Source of the DNA: Actinomycetota bacterium
GTDB taxonomy: Bacteria > Actinomycetota > Thermoleophilia > Solirubrobacterales > Thermoleophilaceae
DNA length: 14,132 nt
NCBI GenBank assembly: GCA_005885165.1
Contig: VAXR01000050.1
Location: 1-14,132, forward strand
Direction of reading: 5' to 3'
Shown: positions 5,858-11,931 of the stretch, piece after piece
Layout: each line of letters starts with the position of its first letter
Position numbering within the stretch: the first letter of the stretch is position 1
The notes under the pieces: generated by a model
What the model saw: only the letters and a program-made list of their open reading frames with translations
The model's database searches: none
What the model was told of the DNA's origin: nothing
Program-made: the position numbers and the translations under genes

Positions 5858-6484
5858 ATGGCGGCGACCAAGTGCCTGGTCGTGGACGACCACTCCGTAG
5901 TGCAGCAGGGCCTTGAGCTGCTGATCGGTGACATCGAGGACCTGGAGCTCGTGGGCGTCGTCGAGTCCGGGGAGGACGCGCTCGACGCCGTCGCGCGGCT
6001 GAAGCCCCAGATCGTCCTCATGGACGTGCGCCTGCCGGGAATCGACGGCGTCTCGGCCGTGAAGAAGATCCAGCAGGTCGCGCCGAGCGTCGAGTTCGTG
6101 ATCTTCTCGGCGTACGGCGACAAGCGCCTGCTGTCCGACGCCCTCGCGGCCGGCGCGCGCGGGTACGTGCTGAAGGGGTCGCCGCCGGAGGACCTCGTAC
6201 GGGCCATCCGCACCGTGGCAACGGGCAAAGCGTTCGTCGACCCGTCGCTCTCGCCCGCGCTCCTCATCAGCGACGCCGGCCACGCGCAGAGCGCGCTGTC
6301 CGAGCGCGAGCGCGAGATCCTCCAGCTCCTGGCCGAGGGCTACCACACCGAGGAGGTCGGCCGCCGGATCGGGCTGTCGGTCGAGACCGTGAAGTCCGAC
6401 ACCAAGCGCGTGATCGCCAAGCTCCAAGCGGATACCCGCACACACGCCGTGGCGATCGCCCTACGGCGCGCACTGATCGACTGA
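5858..6484 (+). CDS. NarL/FixJ-family response regulator (REC + LuxR-type HTH)
   Basis: The product is 208 residues. The receiver domain (about 4-120) has the acidic pair Asp10-Asp11, phosphoacceptor Asp56 (LMDVRLPG), Ser84 and Lys106 (YVLKG). The LuxR-type helix-turn-helix (about 145-205) reads LSEREREILQLLAEG, then IGLSVETVKSDTKRVIAKLQ. It is a DNA-binding regulator activated by phosphorylation. No histidine kinase is present nearby, so it is an orphan in this window. I chose ATG 5858 because the first REC strand starts five residues later; an in-frame ATG at 5801 would add a poorly coding 19-residue extension overlapping the candidate operator. It diverges from the USP gene, suggesting a shared stress circuit (inferred). 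Confidence 0.95.
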   Translation: MAATKCLVVDDHSVVQQGLELLIGDIEDLELVGVVESGEDALDAVARLKPQIVLMDVRLPGIDGVSAVKKIQQVAPSVEFVIFSAYGDKRLLSDALAAGARGYVLKGSPPEDLVRAIRTVATGKAFVDPSLSPALLISDAGHAQSALSEREREILQLLAEGYHTEEVGRRIGLSVETVKSDTKRVIAKLQADTRTHAVAIALRRALID

Positions 6485-6521
6485 AGCGGACGGCGAGCCA
6501 CGGGTTCGCCACAATCGGGGC

Positions 6522-6614
6522 ATGGAGCAAATGCCCCGCTTCTGGATCTACATGCAGATCGGGATAGTGATCTGCTTCCTGATCTCCGTGGTGATCGTCC
6601 TGATCAAGCTCTAG
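6522..6614 (+). CDS. Tiny single-span membrane protein (30 aa)
   Basis: ATG 6522 to TAG 6612-6614 encodes 30 residues. A short polar head (MEQMPRFWIYMQ) leads into one continuous hydrophobic helix (IGIVICFLISVVIVLI) ending in Lys-Leu. The start lies 37 nt after the response regulator stop. There is no clear ribosome-binding site, but CACAAT at 6510-6515 could serve as a -10 box that starts the transcript at or near the ATG, giving a leaderless message. Peptides of this size often modulate larger membrane complexes; no partner can be named. The compact hydrophobic design and clean stop argue against chance. Confidence 0.55.
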   Translation: MEQMPRFWIYMQIGIVICFLISVVIVLIKL

Positions 6615-6650
6615 CCAGGCGTGGCCGCGGGCCAGGCCTGGCCCCGGCTA
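6612..6650. terminator. Palindromic hairpin between the 30-aa gene and the CsbD-like gene
   Basis: GGCCAGGCCTGGCC (6630-6643) is a perfect 14-bp palindrome. GCCAGG at 6614-6619 can also pair with CCTGGC at 6637-6642, and TAGCC/GGCTA at the outer edges coincide with the two convergent stop codons. It is a likely bidirectional terminator with no U-tract. Confidence 0.45.
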
Positions 6651-6839
6651 CGAGGTTTTCCGCTCGAGGTTCGCGATCTCCTCGGCCTTCTCCTCGGCCT
6701 TCTGCTGGGTGTCGACGAGCTCCTCCTTGGCCTCGCCCTTTCGTTCCTCCTGGCGGCCCTCGCGACGCAGGCTCGGGTCGCCCGCAACGTCGCCTGCCGC
6801 TTTCTTGGCCCTGCCCATGATCTTGTCGAGAAGTCCCAT
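6648..6839 (-). CDS. CsbD-like stress protein (63 aa)
   Basis: The product starts MGLLDKIMGRAKKAAGDVAG, followed by SLRREGRQEERKGEAKEEL and a Glu/Lys-rich tail. The order of a K-x-K-K-A-A-G-D motif, then a short acidic turn and a charged amphipathic helix, matches small CsbD-family proteins, which are strongly induced under general stress in many bacteria. The biochemical role is unknown. The protein is very hydrophilic and almost entirely helical. AAGGGGAG just upstream fixes ATG 6837-6839. Two GGGTAC elements lie upstream on the same strand (6889-6884 and 6945-6940), which would suit sigma-B control, but neither has a convincing -35. Confidence 0.75.
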   Translation of the reverse strand: MGLLDKIMGRAKKAAGDVAGDPSLRREGRQEERKGEAKEELVDTQQKAEEKAEEIANLERKTS

Positions 6840-7064
6840 CGTCTCCCCTTCTTTGCCAGCCCAAGCTTTGCCCGGGGCCATCGGTACCCAAACGAGTGAT
6901 GGTGATTTGGCGCACCGCTGGTGGTGTACGCTTACGGACGTACCCGTCCACGCCGCAGAACGGTGGGTGGCGGGGACCCGTTGTACGCCGGTGACGTCCA
7001 TCGCCGGGCCTTCTCGGTAATGAGTGGCGCCGCGCCGTTTCGAGCTCGAAACGGAAGGATTGGC

Positions 7065-7395
7065 ATGGGGCCATCGCAGGATCCAATACCGTCGGAAGCC
7101 ATCGAGACTCTGGCCTTGGAGCTCCTCGCGATCCTCGAGGGGTCCTACGGCCGGACCGCCGAAAAGGCGACGGTCCACTTGGTCGATGACGCGGTCGTCG
7201 TGTTCCTCGACGGCCTGAGTTTCCACCCGAGCGAGCGATTCCTCTACCCGCTCGGCATACGAGGACGCCATCCAAGCCACCTTCCAGGCCGCGGTCGAGC
7301 GCGCCACCGGCCGCCGCGTGACCTCGTTCGCAAGCGCCACCAAGCTCGATCCGCCCTACTCGGTCGAGGTGTTCCGCCTTGCTCCCGAGCTTTGA
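7065..7395 (+). pseudogene. DUF2294 (MpsC-family) copy 1, broken by an out-of-frame deletion
   Basis: GGAAGGA 5 nt before ATG 7065 is a good ribosome-binding site. Residues 1-61 align with the two intact copies downstream, with shared KATVHLVDDAVVVFL-type and F.PSERFLY segments. After about 7247 the frame is lost. The +1 frame resumes family sequence as TRSAYEDAIQATFQAAVERA, then TGRRVTSF and VEVFRLAPEL, ending at TGA 7393-7395. Compared with copy 3, ten residues (those aligned to NGGDSGAVHD) are missing. The frame change therefore fits a deletion of about 29 nt. Base composition matches the intact copies, so the break may be recent. A sequencing error alone would not explain ten missing residues. 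Confidence 0.85.
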
Positions 7396-7419
7396 GTAGC
7401 GGCCGGTTCGGAGTAGACT
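7392..7419 (+). promoter_or_regulatory. Housekeeping-type promoter ahead of DUF2294 copy 2
   Basis: TTGAGT (7392-7397), a 16-nt spacer and TAGACT (7414-7419) match a sigma-70-type promoter. The -35 overlaps the stop codon of copy 1. Transcription would start near 7426, about 100 nt before the ATG. Confidence 0.45.
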
Positions 7420-7523
7420 CGGTACTTAGTTAGGAAGCGCTGCGCACGTGTAAGCGTCGCGGTCGCCGCCATCTGGACTCACAGGGCCGAGAGCCCTCAA
7501 GCCACACGACCCGAGGAGCCAGA

Positions 7524-7940
7524 ATGGCGGATTTGGAGCCGCGCGCGGCTGAGCACACGGAGGTTGGGGAGCATGCATCCGTCCTCGCCACGGTCTCGAA
7601 CGCGATGGTGCGGCTGTACAAGGACTTGTTTGGGCGCGGACCAACCAAGGCGCGAACCTACTTCGCAGGCCCGGACGTGCTCGTCTGCATCCTGGGCGAC
7701 ACGTTCACGCCCGCGGAGCGCAACCTCGTCGCGATGGGGGAGCAGCAGCGCCTGCGCGATGCGCGGGTTTTCTTTCAACACGCGGCGGAGACTCAGTTTC
7801 GCGAATCGGTAGAGGAGATAGTCGGCCGGAAGGTCGTGGGCTTCGTCAGCGGCGTCGACGTGTCCGAGGACATCGCGGCGGAGATTTTCGTCCTCGAGCC
7901 GGACCCAGGCCGGCGGCCAGTGGCCATTTCGCGGCCGTGA
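7524..7940 (+). CDS. DUF2294 family protein (MpsC-like), copy 2
   Basis: The product is 138 residues. The conserved DUF2294 core includes GRGPTKARTYFAGPDVLVCIL (37-57), FTPAERNLV (61-69), a helical SVEEIVGRKVVGFVSG region (95-110) and an IAAEIFVLEP end (117-126). The Pfam family is named for MpsC of a membrane-potential-generating system in Staphylococcus. Related MpsA/B proteins are now linked to inorganic-carbon transport, and the role of MpsC-type proteins is unclear. No mpsA or mpsB gene is in this window. The protein is soluble, with no signal peptide. GAGGAG 6 nt upstream supports ATG 7524. It lies between a broken copy and an intact copy of the same family. Confidence 0.87.
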   Translation: MADLEPRAAEHTEVGEHASVLATVSNAMVRLYKDLFGRGPTKARTYFAGPDVLVCILGDTFTPAERNLVAMGEQQRLRDARVFFQHAAETQFRESVEEIVGRKVVGFVSGVDVSEDIAAEIFVLEPDPGRRPVAISRP

Positions 7941-8028
7941 GCTAAGCTGGTCATACGGGCTGGGCTCGCCGCAACTCGCCCCCGTCCGTCCAAGCGGTCA
8001 AAAGAGGGGCGGACCAAGGAGGTCGGCG

Positions 8029-8463
8029 ATGGCCGACGTACAGCAGAGTCCGCGGGGCGCGATGGCGGCGGAGATCTCGAACGGCCTCGTGAGCCTGCAT
8101 CACGAGTTCTATGGCAAGGGTCCCTCCAAGGCGAAGACCTACCTGGTCGACGACACGGTGCTCTGCGTCCTCAACGAGGGCTTCACCACGGTCGAGCGCA
8201 CGCTGATCAACGGCGGCGATTCGGGCGCCGTGCACGACATCCGGCGCTCGTTCCAGAGCGCGATGAAGGAGCAGTTCACGGCGGTGGTCGAGAACGCCAC
8301 GGGGCGCAGCGTCACGGCGTACCTGAGCCAGATCCACACCGATCCCGACGTGGCAGTCGAGATCTTCCTGCTCGAGCCCACCGGTGAGCCGCTGAGTGGG
8401 GAGCACCACCTCGAGTACACGGCACCTCAGCCCGACTGGGCCGACGAGGACGGCGCAGGCTAG
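8029..8463 (+). CDS. DUF2294 family protein (MpsC-like), copy 3
   Basis: The product is 144 residues. Core motifs are GKGPSKAKTYLVDDTVLCVL (29-48), FTTVERTLI (52-60), ENATGRSVTAYLSQIHTDPD (88-107) and VAVEIFLLEP (108-117). The tail beyond residue 120 is acidic and absent from copy 2. A strong ribosome-binding site, AAGGAGG, 6-7 nt upstream fixes ATG 8029. It is closer to the family consensus than copy 2: it has the GGD-type loop missing from copy 1 and the DPD turn before the last strand. It lies 88 bp after copy 2 and is probably co-transcribed with it. Its stop shares a CTAG tetranucleotide with the stop of the convergent nuclease gene. Confidence 0.88.
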   Translation: MADVQQSPRGAMAAEISNGLVSLHHEFYGKGPSKAKTYLVDDTVLCVLNEGFTTVERTLINGGDSGAVHDIRRSFQSAMKEQFTAVVENATGRSVTAYLSQIHTDPDVAVEIFLLEPTGEPLSGEHHLEYTAPQPDWADEDGAG

Positions 8464-10115
8464 CCACCGGCGGCGGTGGTCACTTCTCGGACCCAGGCCG
8501 CAGCTTGCTCGGCTTCCGAGGCGTCCGCCAACTCGAGCTGCGGCGATTCATGCGCCGCAAGCCAGGAATGGACGATCCGCACCTCGTCGACCTCGTCGGG
8601 CGGTACGGCGTGCGCGGGCCGCCGCTCGAGCGCCGCACGGGTTCGCTCCACGAGCTCCCGGCCGGCTGCGGGCACCTCACCCCAGTCGGCCACGCGCCCG
8701 CGCACGATCCAGAACGCGTCCCAGCGTTGTTTGGAGGGATGTCTGGCGACCACGAGCCGGGTGCGCGAGTGGGTCGCCTCGAGCAGCCCACTGAGCCGGC
8801 CGATCAGGCTCTCGAGCCGCTCGCGCCGGCGCAGCAGGACGTCCGCCCGCTCGTAGCGGCGAGCCTTCGAGGCCTCGCGCATCTCCGACTCCAGCTGCGC
8901 GAGGAGCTCGTCGCCGCCCCCTCCCTCGACAAATGGCCGCAGCGCCTCGTCAAGCCGTCGGCGGTAGAGGTTCGGGTCGAGATCGCGCAGGCACGGCGAT
9001 AGGCAGCGGCCCATCTGCCCGTACGCCGACGGATGGTCGCGGCGGGGCAGCCTGCGGCCGCAATGCCTGAGGCCGAACATCGAGTTGAGCTGCTCGACGA
9101 GCTCCAAAGCGGCTTCCCGGCCGCGCACCGGCCCCACGTTCACGGCGTGCCCGGGCGCCGGCTCCGGCGCCACCTCGAGGATCGGGAACGGGATGTCGAA
9201 CCGGCAGCGCAGGTAGACGAAGCCGTCACTTCGTTTGAGCTTTACGTTCCCGTGCGGGCGCCAGCGCTTGATCAGCCTGTTCTCGAGGACGAGGGCGCCG
9301 AGCTCCGAGCGTGTCGGCATGTAGTCGACGACCTCGGCGCGCTCGGTCCAGCCGGCGGGCGCGCAGAAGTGCGACCGCGCGCGGCTGCGAACGGAGACCG
9401 ACTTGCCGACGTACAGCGGCCGGCCGCTCTCATCGCGGAAGATGTAGACGCCCGGGTCGTCGGGAAGCCCCGTCAGGTCGGGGCGCCGATCGCGCGGCAC
9501 CCGGCGTCCGCGCTCCCGGCCCGCGTGCCGGCGGCGCCGCGGGCCCAGAAGCTCACACGCCTCCCCGACCGTCTGGACGCTGGCGCAGAGGCGCGGCAGC
9601 AGCGCACAGAAGATCCGCGCGCACGTGCGCGCGTCAGGCAGCGCTCGATGCACGACGTCGACCTCGATCCCCAGCGCCGCCGCGAGCGCGGCGAGCTTGC
9701 GCTCGCCGGCGAGCGGCGCGTAGCGGCGCGCCATCGCGACCGTGCAGAGCACGGGCGGCCGCGGCCAGTCGAGCCCTGCCCGCTCGAAGGCGTGGCGCAG
9801 CACGCGGCGGTCGAATGAAGCGCTGTGCGCGACCAGCACCCTGCCGGCGAGCATCCCGCGCAGCAGCTCGAGAGCCTGCACCGGCGAAGGCGCCGAGTCG
9901 AGCATCGCCTGCGTGATCCCCGTGAATCGCTCGATGCCGCGCGACAGCGGACGCTCCACCCGCACCAAGGACTCCAGCTCGTCGTGCAGCTCACCGCCGC
10001 CCACCAGGACGGCCCCGATCTCCGTGATCTCGCAGTCCTCGCCGGGCAGGCCGTTCGTCTCCACGTCGACCGCCACGAACTCGGCTATGCGGAGATCGCT
10101 CTTGCGCAGATCCAC
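8460..10115 (-). CDS. DEDDh exonuclease–GIY-YIG (DnaQ–UvrC/Cho-like) fusion nuclease
   Basis: The product is 551 residues from GTG 10115-10113. The N-terminal DnaQ-type 3'-5' exonuclease (about 12-175) has Asp17/Glu19 (VDVETNG), Asp102 (HSASFD) and His156-x4-Asp161 (HRALPDA). After an Arg-rich linker, a UvrC-like GIY-YIG nuclease (about 217-300) reads PGVYIFRDESGRPLYVGKS with the TRSELGALVLENRLIKRW helix. A cysteine region (352-375) and a UVR-like helix pair (about 405-440) follow. The UvrC C-terminal RNase-H-like nuclease and helix-hairpin-helix are absent, as in Cho. Such fusions are typical of Actinobacteria and probably act in DNA repair. The frame stays open 33 codons further upstream, but that stretch lacks coding character and contains direct repeats, so I rejected it. 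The GTG has no clear ribosome-binding site. Confidence 0.9.
   Translation of the reverse strand: MDLRKSDLRIAEFVAVDVETNGLPGEDCEITEIGAVLVGGGELHDELESLVRVERPLSRGIERFTGITQAMLDSAPSPVQALELLRGMLAGRVLVAHSASFDRRVLRHAFERAGLDWPRPPVLCTVAMARRYAPLAGERKLAALAAALGIEVDVVHRALPDARTCARIFCALLPRLCASVQTVGEACELLGPRRRRHAGRERGRRVPRDRRPDLTGLPDDPGVYIFRDESGRPLYVGKSVSVRSRARSHFCAPAGWTERAEVVDYMPTRSELGALVLENRLIKRWRPHGNVKLKRSDGFVYLRCRFDIPFPILEVAPEPAPGHAVNVGPVRGREAALELVEQLNSMFGLRHCGRRLPRRDHPSAYGQMGRCLSPCLRDLDPNLYRRRLDEALRPFVEGGGGDELLAQLESEMREASKARRYERADVLLRRRERLESLIGRLSGLLEATHSRTRLVVARHPSKQRWDAFWIVRGRVADWGEVPAAGRELVERTRAALERRPAHAVPPDEVDEVRIVHSWLAAHESPQLELADASEAEQAAAWVREVTTAAGG
8464..8479. terminator. Hairpin just after DUF2294 copy 3, inside the nuclease 3' end
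   Basis: CCACCG (8464-8469) and CGGTGG (8474-8479) pair around GCGG, directly after the copy 3 stop codon. The hairpin covers the last sense codons of the convergent nuclease gene. It has no U-tract. Confidence 0.4.
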
Positions 10116-10166
10116 GCGATGAGTGCTACGCGGACGGGCGGACGGCAGGAGAGGCTGCGCCCGGTG

Positions 10167-10215
10167 TGTGCCCAACGTCACCGTGCACGGCGCGCGGTCT
10201 GTGCCGAACGTCACC
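10167..10215. repeat. 16-bp direct repeat pair, 33 bp apart, in a divergent promoter region
   Basis: TGTGCCCAACGTCACC (10167-10182) recurs as TGTGCCGAACGTCACC (10200-10215), with a single mismatch. The 33-bp offset is about three helical turns, so bound proteins would sit on the same face. It lies between the divergent nuclease and small membrane protein genes, so an operator is plausible. Confidence 0.5.
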
Positions 10216-10247
10216 CCGAATCGGACATCGCGGCGTAGCGTCGATTA

Positions 10248-10267
10248 CGCACGCGCCTACGCGTGCG
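10248..10267 (+). promoter_or_regulatory. 8-bp inverted repeat upstream of the 87-aa membrane protein
   Basis: CGCACGCG (10248-10255) and CGCGTGCG (10260-10267) pair perfectly around CCTA. The repeat ends about 7 nt before the ribosome-binding site AAAGGAG at 10275-10281. It could be a leader hairpin or an operator. Confidence 0.4.
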
Positions 10268-10287
10268 CACACGCAAAGGAGAGACTC

Positions 10288-10551
10288 ATGAGAACCAGAG
10301 CACTCACTCCCGACTACCTCGGTGTGGCCCTTGCGCCGCTCGCCTTCGCGCGCGGGAGCTGGATCATGGTCGGCTTCTGCGTGTTCATGTTCATCGGGAT
10401 CGTGGTGGGCTACTACACGCGCAAGGGAAGCGGGATCGAGCCGCGCCCCTACGGGAAGATCTACGGCGGCGCGCCTGGCGCGTTCGGACCGGGCTCGGTC
10501 TCGGGCAAGGACGATCGTGAGCGAGTCGACTGGAGCCGCGGTACGCGTTAG
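10288..10551 (+). CDS. Small single-pass membrane protein, hypothetical (87 aa)
   Basis: ATG 10288 follows AAAGGAG with a 6-nt gap. A hydrophobic stretch with small residues (about 11-22) is followed by a strong transmembrane helix, WIMVGFCVFMFIGIVVGYY (about 25-43). A positively charged edge (TRKGSG) then leads into a soluble tail with PRPYGKIYGGAPGAFGPG. By the positive-inside rule the tail is likely cytoplasmic. I do not recognise the family. It diverges from the nuclease gene and converges on the sigma factor gene. The frame is open upstream into the intergenic repeats, which I do not consider coding. Confidence 0.8.
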   Translation: MRTRALTPDYLGVALAPLAFARGSWIMVGFCVFMFIGIVVGYYTRKGSGIEPRPYGKIYGGAPGAFGPGSVSGKDDRERVDWSRGTR

Positions 10552-10559
10552 CCGGCGCC

Positions 10560-10588
10560 GGCCGGGCCAAGGCGACCTGGGCCCGGCC
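10560..10588. terminator. Bidirectional terminator hairpin between the 87-aa gene and the sigma gene
   Basis: GGCCGGGCC (10560-10568) and GGCCCGGCC (10580-10588) form a perfect 9-bp stem with an 11-nt loop. The hairpin lies 9 nt after the plus-strand stop and 12 nt after the minus-strand stop. No U-tract follows on either strand. Confidence 0.55.
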
Positions 10589-10599
10589 GCCTCTCGGCG

Positions 10600-11307
10600 T
10601 CAGACCGCCGCGGCAGTCGCCGTGTGGATGCGGTCGAGGGCGCGGCGCAGGAGGCGCGATACCTGCATCTGGGAGACGCCGATCATCGCGGCGATCTCCG
10701 ACTGGGTGAGGTCGCCCAGGAAGCGGAGCGCCACCACCGCGCGCTCGTCTGGTGGGAGCTCACTGACGGCCGGCCAGATCACGACAGCGCGCTCGACGTG
10801 CTCGTAGCCCGGGTCGTCAACGCCGATCGTGATCGGAGGCTCGGGGGAGTCGTCGTCGCCGTCAATCCGATGGTCGAGCGACGCCGCCTCGTAGGCCGTT
10901 GTGGCCAGCGTCGCCTCGAGGACATCCTCCACGCCGAGATCGGTCTCGGCGGCGAGCTCCCTGGGTGACGGGGAGCGGCCGATACGGGCACCCAGCTCGT
11001 CGGTGGCGGCGTGCACCTTCATCACGTTCTCCTGCACGCTCCGCGGCACGCGCGCCGACCAGCCGTGGTCGCGAATGTGGCGCCGCAGCTCCCCGATGAT
11101 CGTGGGGACCGCGAAGCTCGCAAACGATGTACCGCGCTCGGCGTCGTACCGCTGCGCCGCGAGCACGAGTCCCATTGACGCGACCTGCACCAGGTCTTCG
11201 ATCGGCTCGCTCGTGTAGCGGTAGCGCATGGCGAGGCGCCGTGCGAGTGGGAGGTACTCCTCTACCAGTTCCTCGGCCTGAGCGGCCGGACGACGCGTCT
11301 CGAACAC
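10600..11307 (-). CDS. RNA polymerase sigma factor, SigB/SigF/SigG (group 3) family
   Basis: The product is 235 residues. Region 2 (about 12-90) includes EDLVQVASMGLVLAAQRYD and FASFAVPTIIGELRRHIRDH, the SigB/SigF signature for -10 recognition. Region 3 (about 100-140) has IGRSPSPRELAAETDLG. Region 4 (about 183-230) has LPPDERAVVALRFLGDLTQSEIAAMIGVSQMQVSRLLRRAL for -35 recognition. It directs stress or developmental transcription in related actinobacteria, usually under an anti-sigma RsbW-type partner; none is encoded here. I chose GTG 11307-11305, 7 nt after a GAGG ribosome-binding site. The upstream 179 bp (11308-11486) show no convincing self-promoter. Confidence 0.94.
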   Translation of the reverse strand: MFETRRPAAQAEELVEEYLPLARRLAMRYRYTSEPIEDLVQVASMGLVLAAQRYDAERGTSFASFAVPTIIGELRRHIRDHGWSARVPRSVQENVMKVHAATDELGARIGRSPSPRELAAETDLGVEDVLEATLATTAYEAASLDHRIDGDDDSPEPPITIGVDDPGYEHVERAVVIWPAVSELPPDERAVVALRFLGDLTQSEIAAMIGVSQMQVSRLLRRALDRIHTATAAAV

Positions 11308-11486
11308 GACCAGCCCTCGCGTGGGTCGCTCTCATCCGGACCGATCCACACACGGCGGGCTTCGATCACTCGCGCGTGTCTCGCACCCCTGCGCAGCGGG
11401 CCCGCCCAGAGGACTGGACGGACCGCCACGCCCGAGGTTAGCGCAACGTCGTGCGGATCTCGCCTACCCCCGACGGGGCCGCCGGT

Positions 11487-11831
11487 TTACCCCTTCTTGC
11501 GGTTGACGGCGCGCTGGAGCTGCGACTTGTTCATCCGCGACCGGCCGGAGACGTTGAGCTTCTTCGCCTCGTTGTAGAGCTGATCGCGCGTGCGCCCCTT
11601 CGGGCCGCTCGTGCCGGAGCGCCTGCCGCCGCGACGGCCCGACGAGATGTCGTGTGTCGACGTCCTGGAGCGGGTGCGGGACTCGCCCGAACGTGCGCGC
11701 TCCTTCTGGACCGTGCGTGCCGCAATCTCCTTTGCACGCCTGGTCGACCGCCCCTGCTGCCGCTCGCTTCGCTTGACGTGCTCGTACTGGCGTGCGCGCT
11801 TGGTGCCTTTCTTGACGCCTCTCGGTGGCAT
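11487..11831 (-). CDS. Small basic protein with C-terminal Rho_N-like domain (114 aa)
   Basis: The N-terminal half is highly basic: PRGVKKGTKRARQYEHVKRS, then EIAARTVQKERARSGE. A Ser/Gly/Arg linker (SSGRRGGRRSG) leads to GRTRDQLYNEAKKLNVSG and SRMNKSQLQRAV at 79-109, which fits the Rho termination factor N-terminal (SAP-like) fold. Proteins of this build are often annotated as plasmid stabilisation or DNA-binding proteins. Nucleic-acid binding is likely from charge and fold; the target is unknown. GGAGGTG 6 nt upstream fixes ATG 11831-11829. Its start faces glyA across about 100 bp. No plasmid genes are nearby, so the plasmid label should not be taken literally. Confidence 0.82.
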   Translation of the reverse strand: MPPRGVKKGTKRARQYEHVKRSERQQGRSTRRAKEIAARTVQKERARSGESRTRSRTSTHDISSGRRGGRRSGTSGPKGRTRDQLYNEAKKLNVSGRSRMNKSQLQRAVNRKKG

Positions 11832-11931
11832 CGGCTCACCTCCGCGTGTCGCTTTCCGTGATTCACATTGCCCGGAGCAGCGGCCTATGACACGGCAAAC
11901 CTCGCCGCACCCTGGAGTACGATCGTCGTTC

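Noticed and set aside
7236..7262. Programmed frameshifting in DUF2294 copy 1
   Set aside because: No slippery sequence is visible, and ten conserved residues are missing as well, which favours a deletion.
10116..10214. 33-codon N-terminal extension of the fusion nuclease
   Set aside because: The extension covers the 16-bp direct repeats and has no coding character; the exonuclease domain starts shortly after GTG 10115.
11487..11831. A plasmid maintenance system
   Set aside because: The Rho_N-type basic protein resembles proteins given that label, but there is no replication or partition gene nearby and the neighbours are chromosomal.
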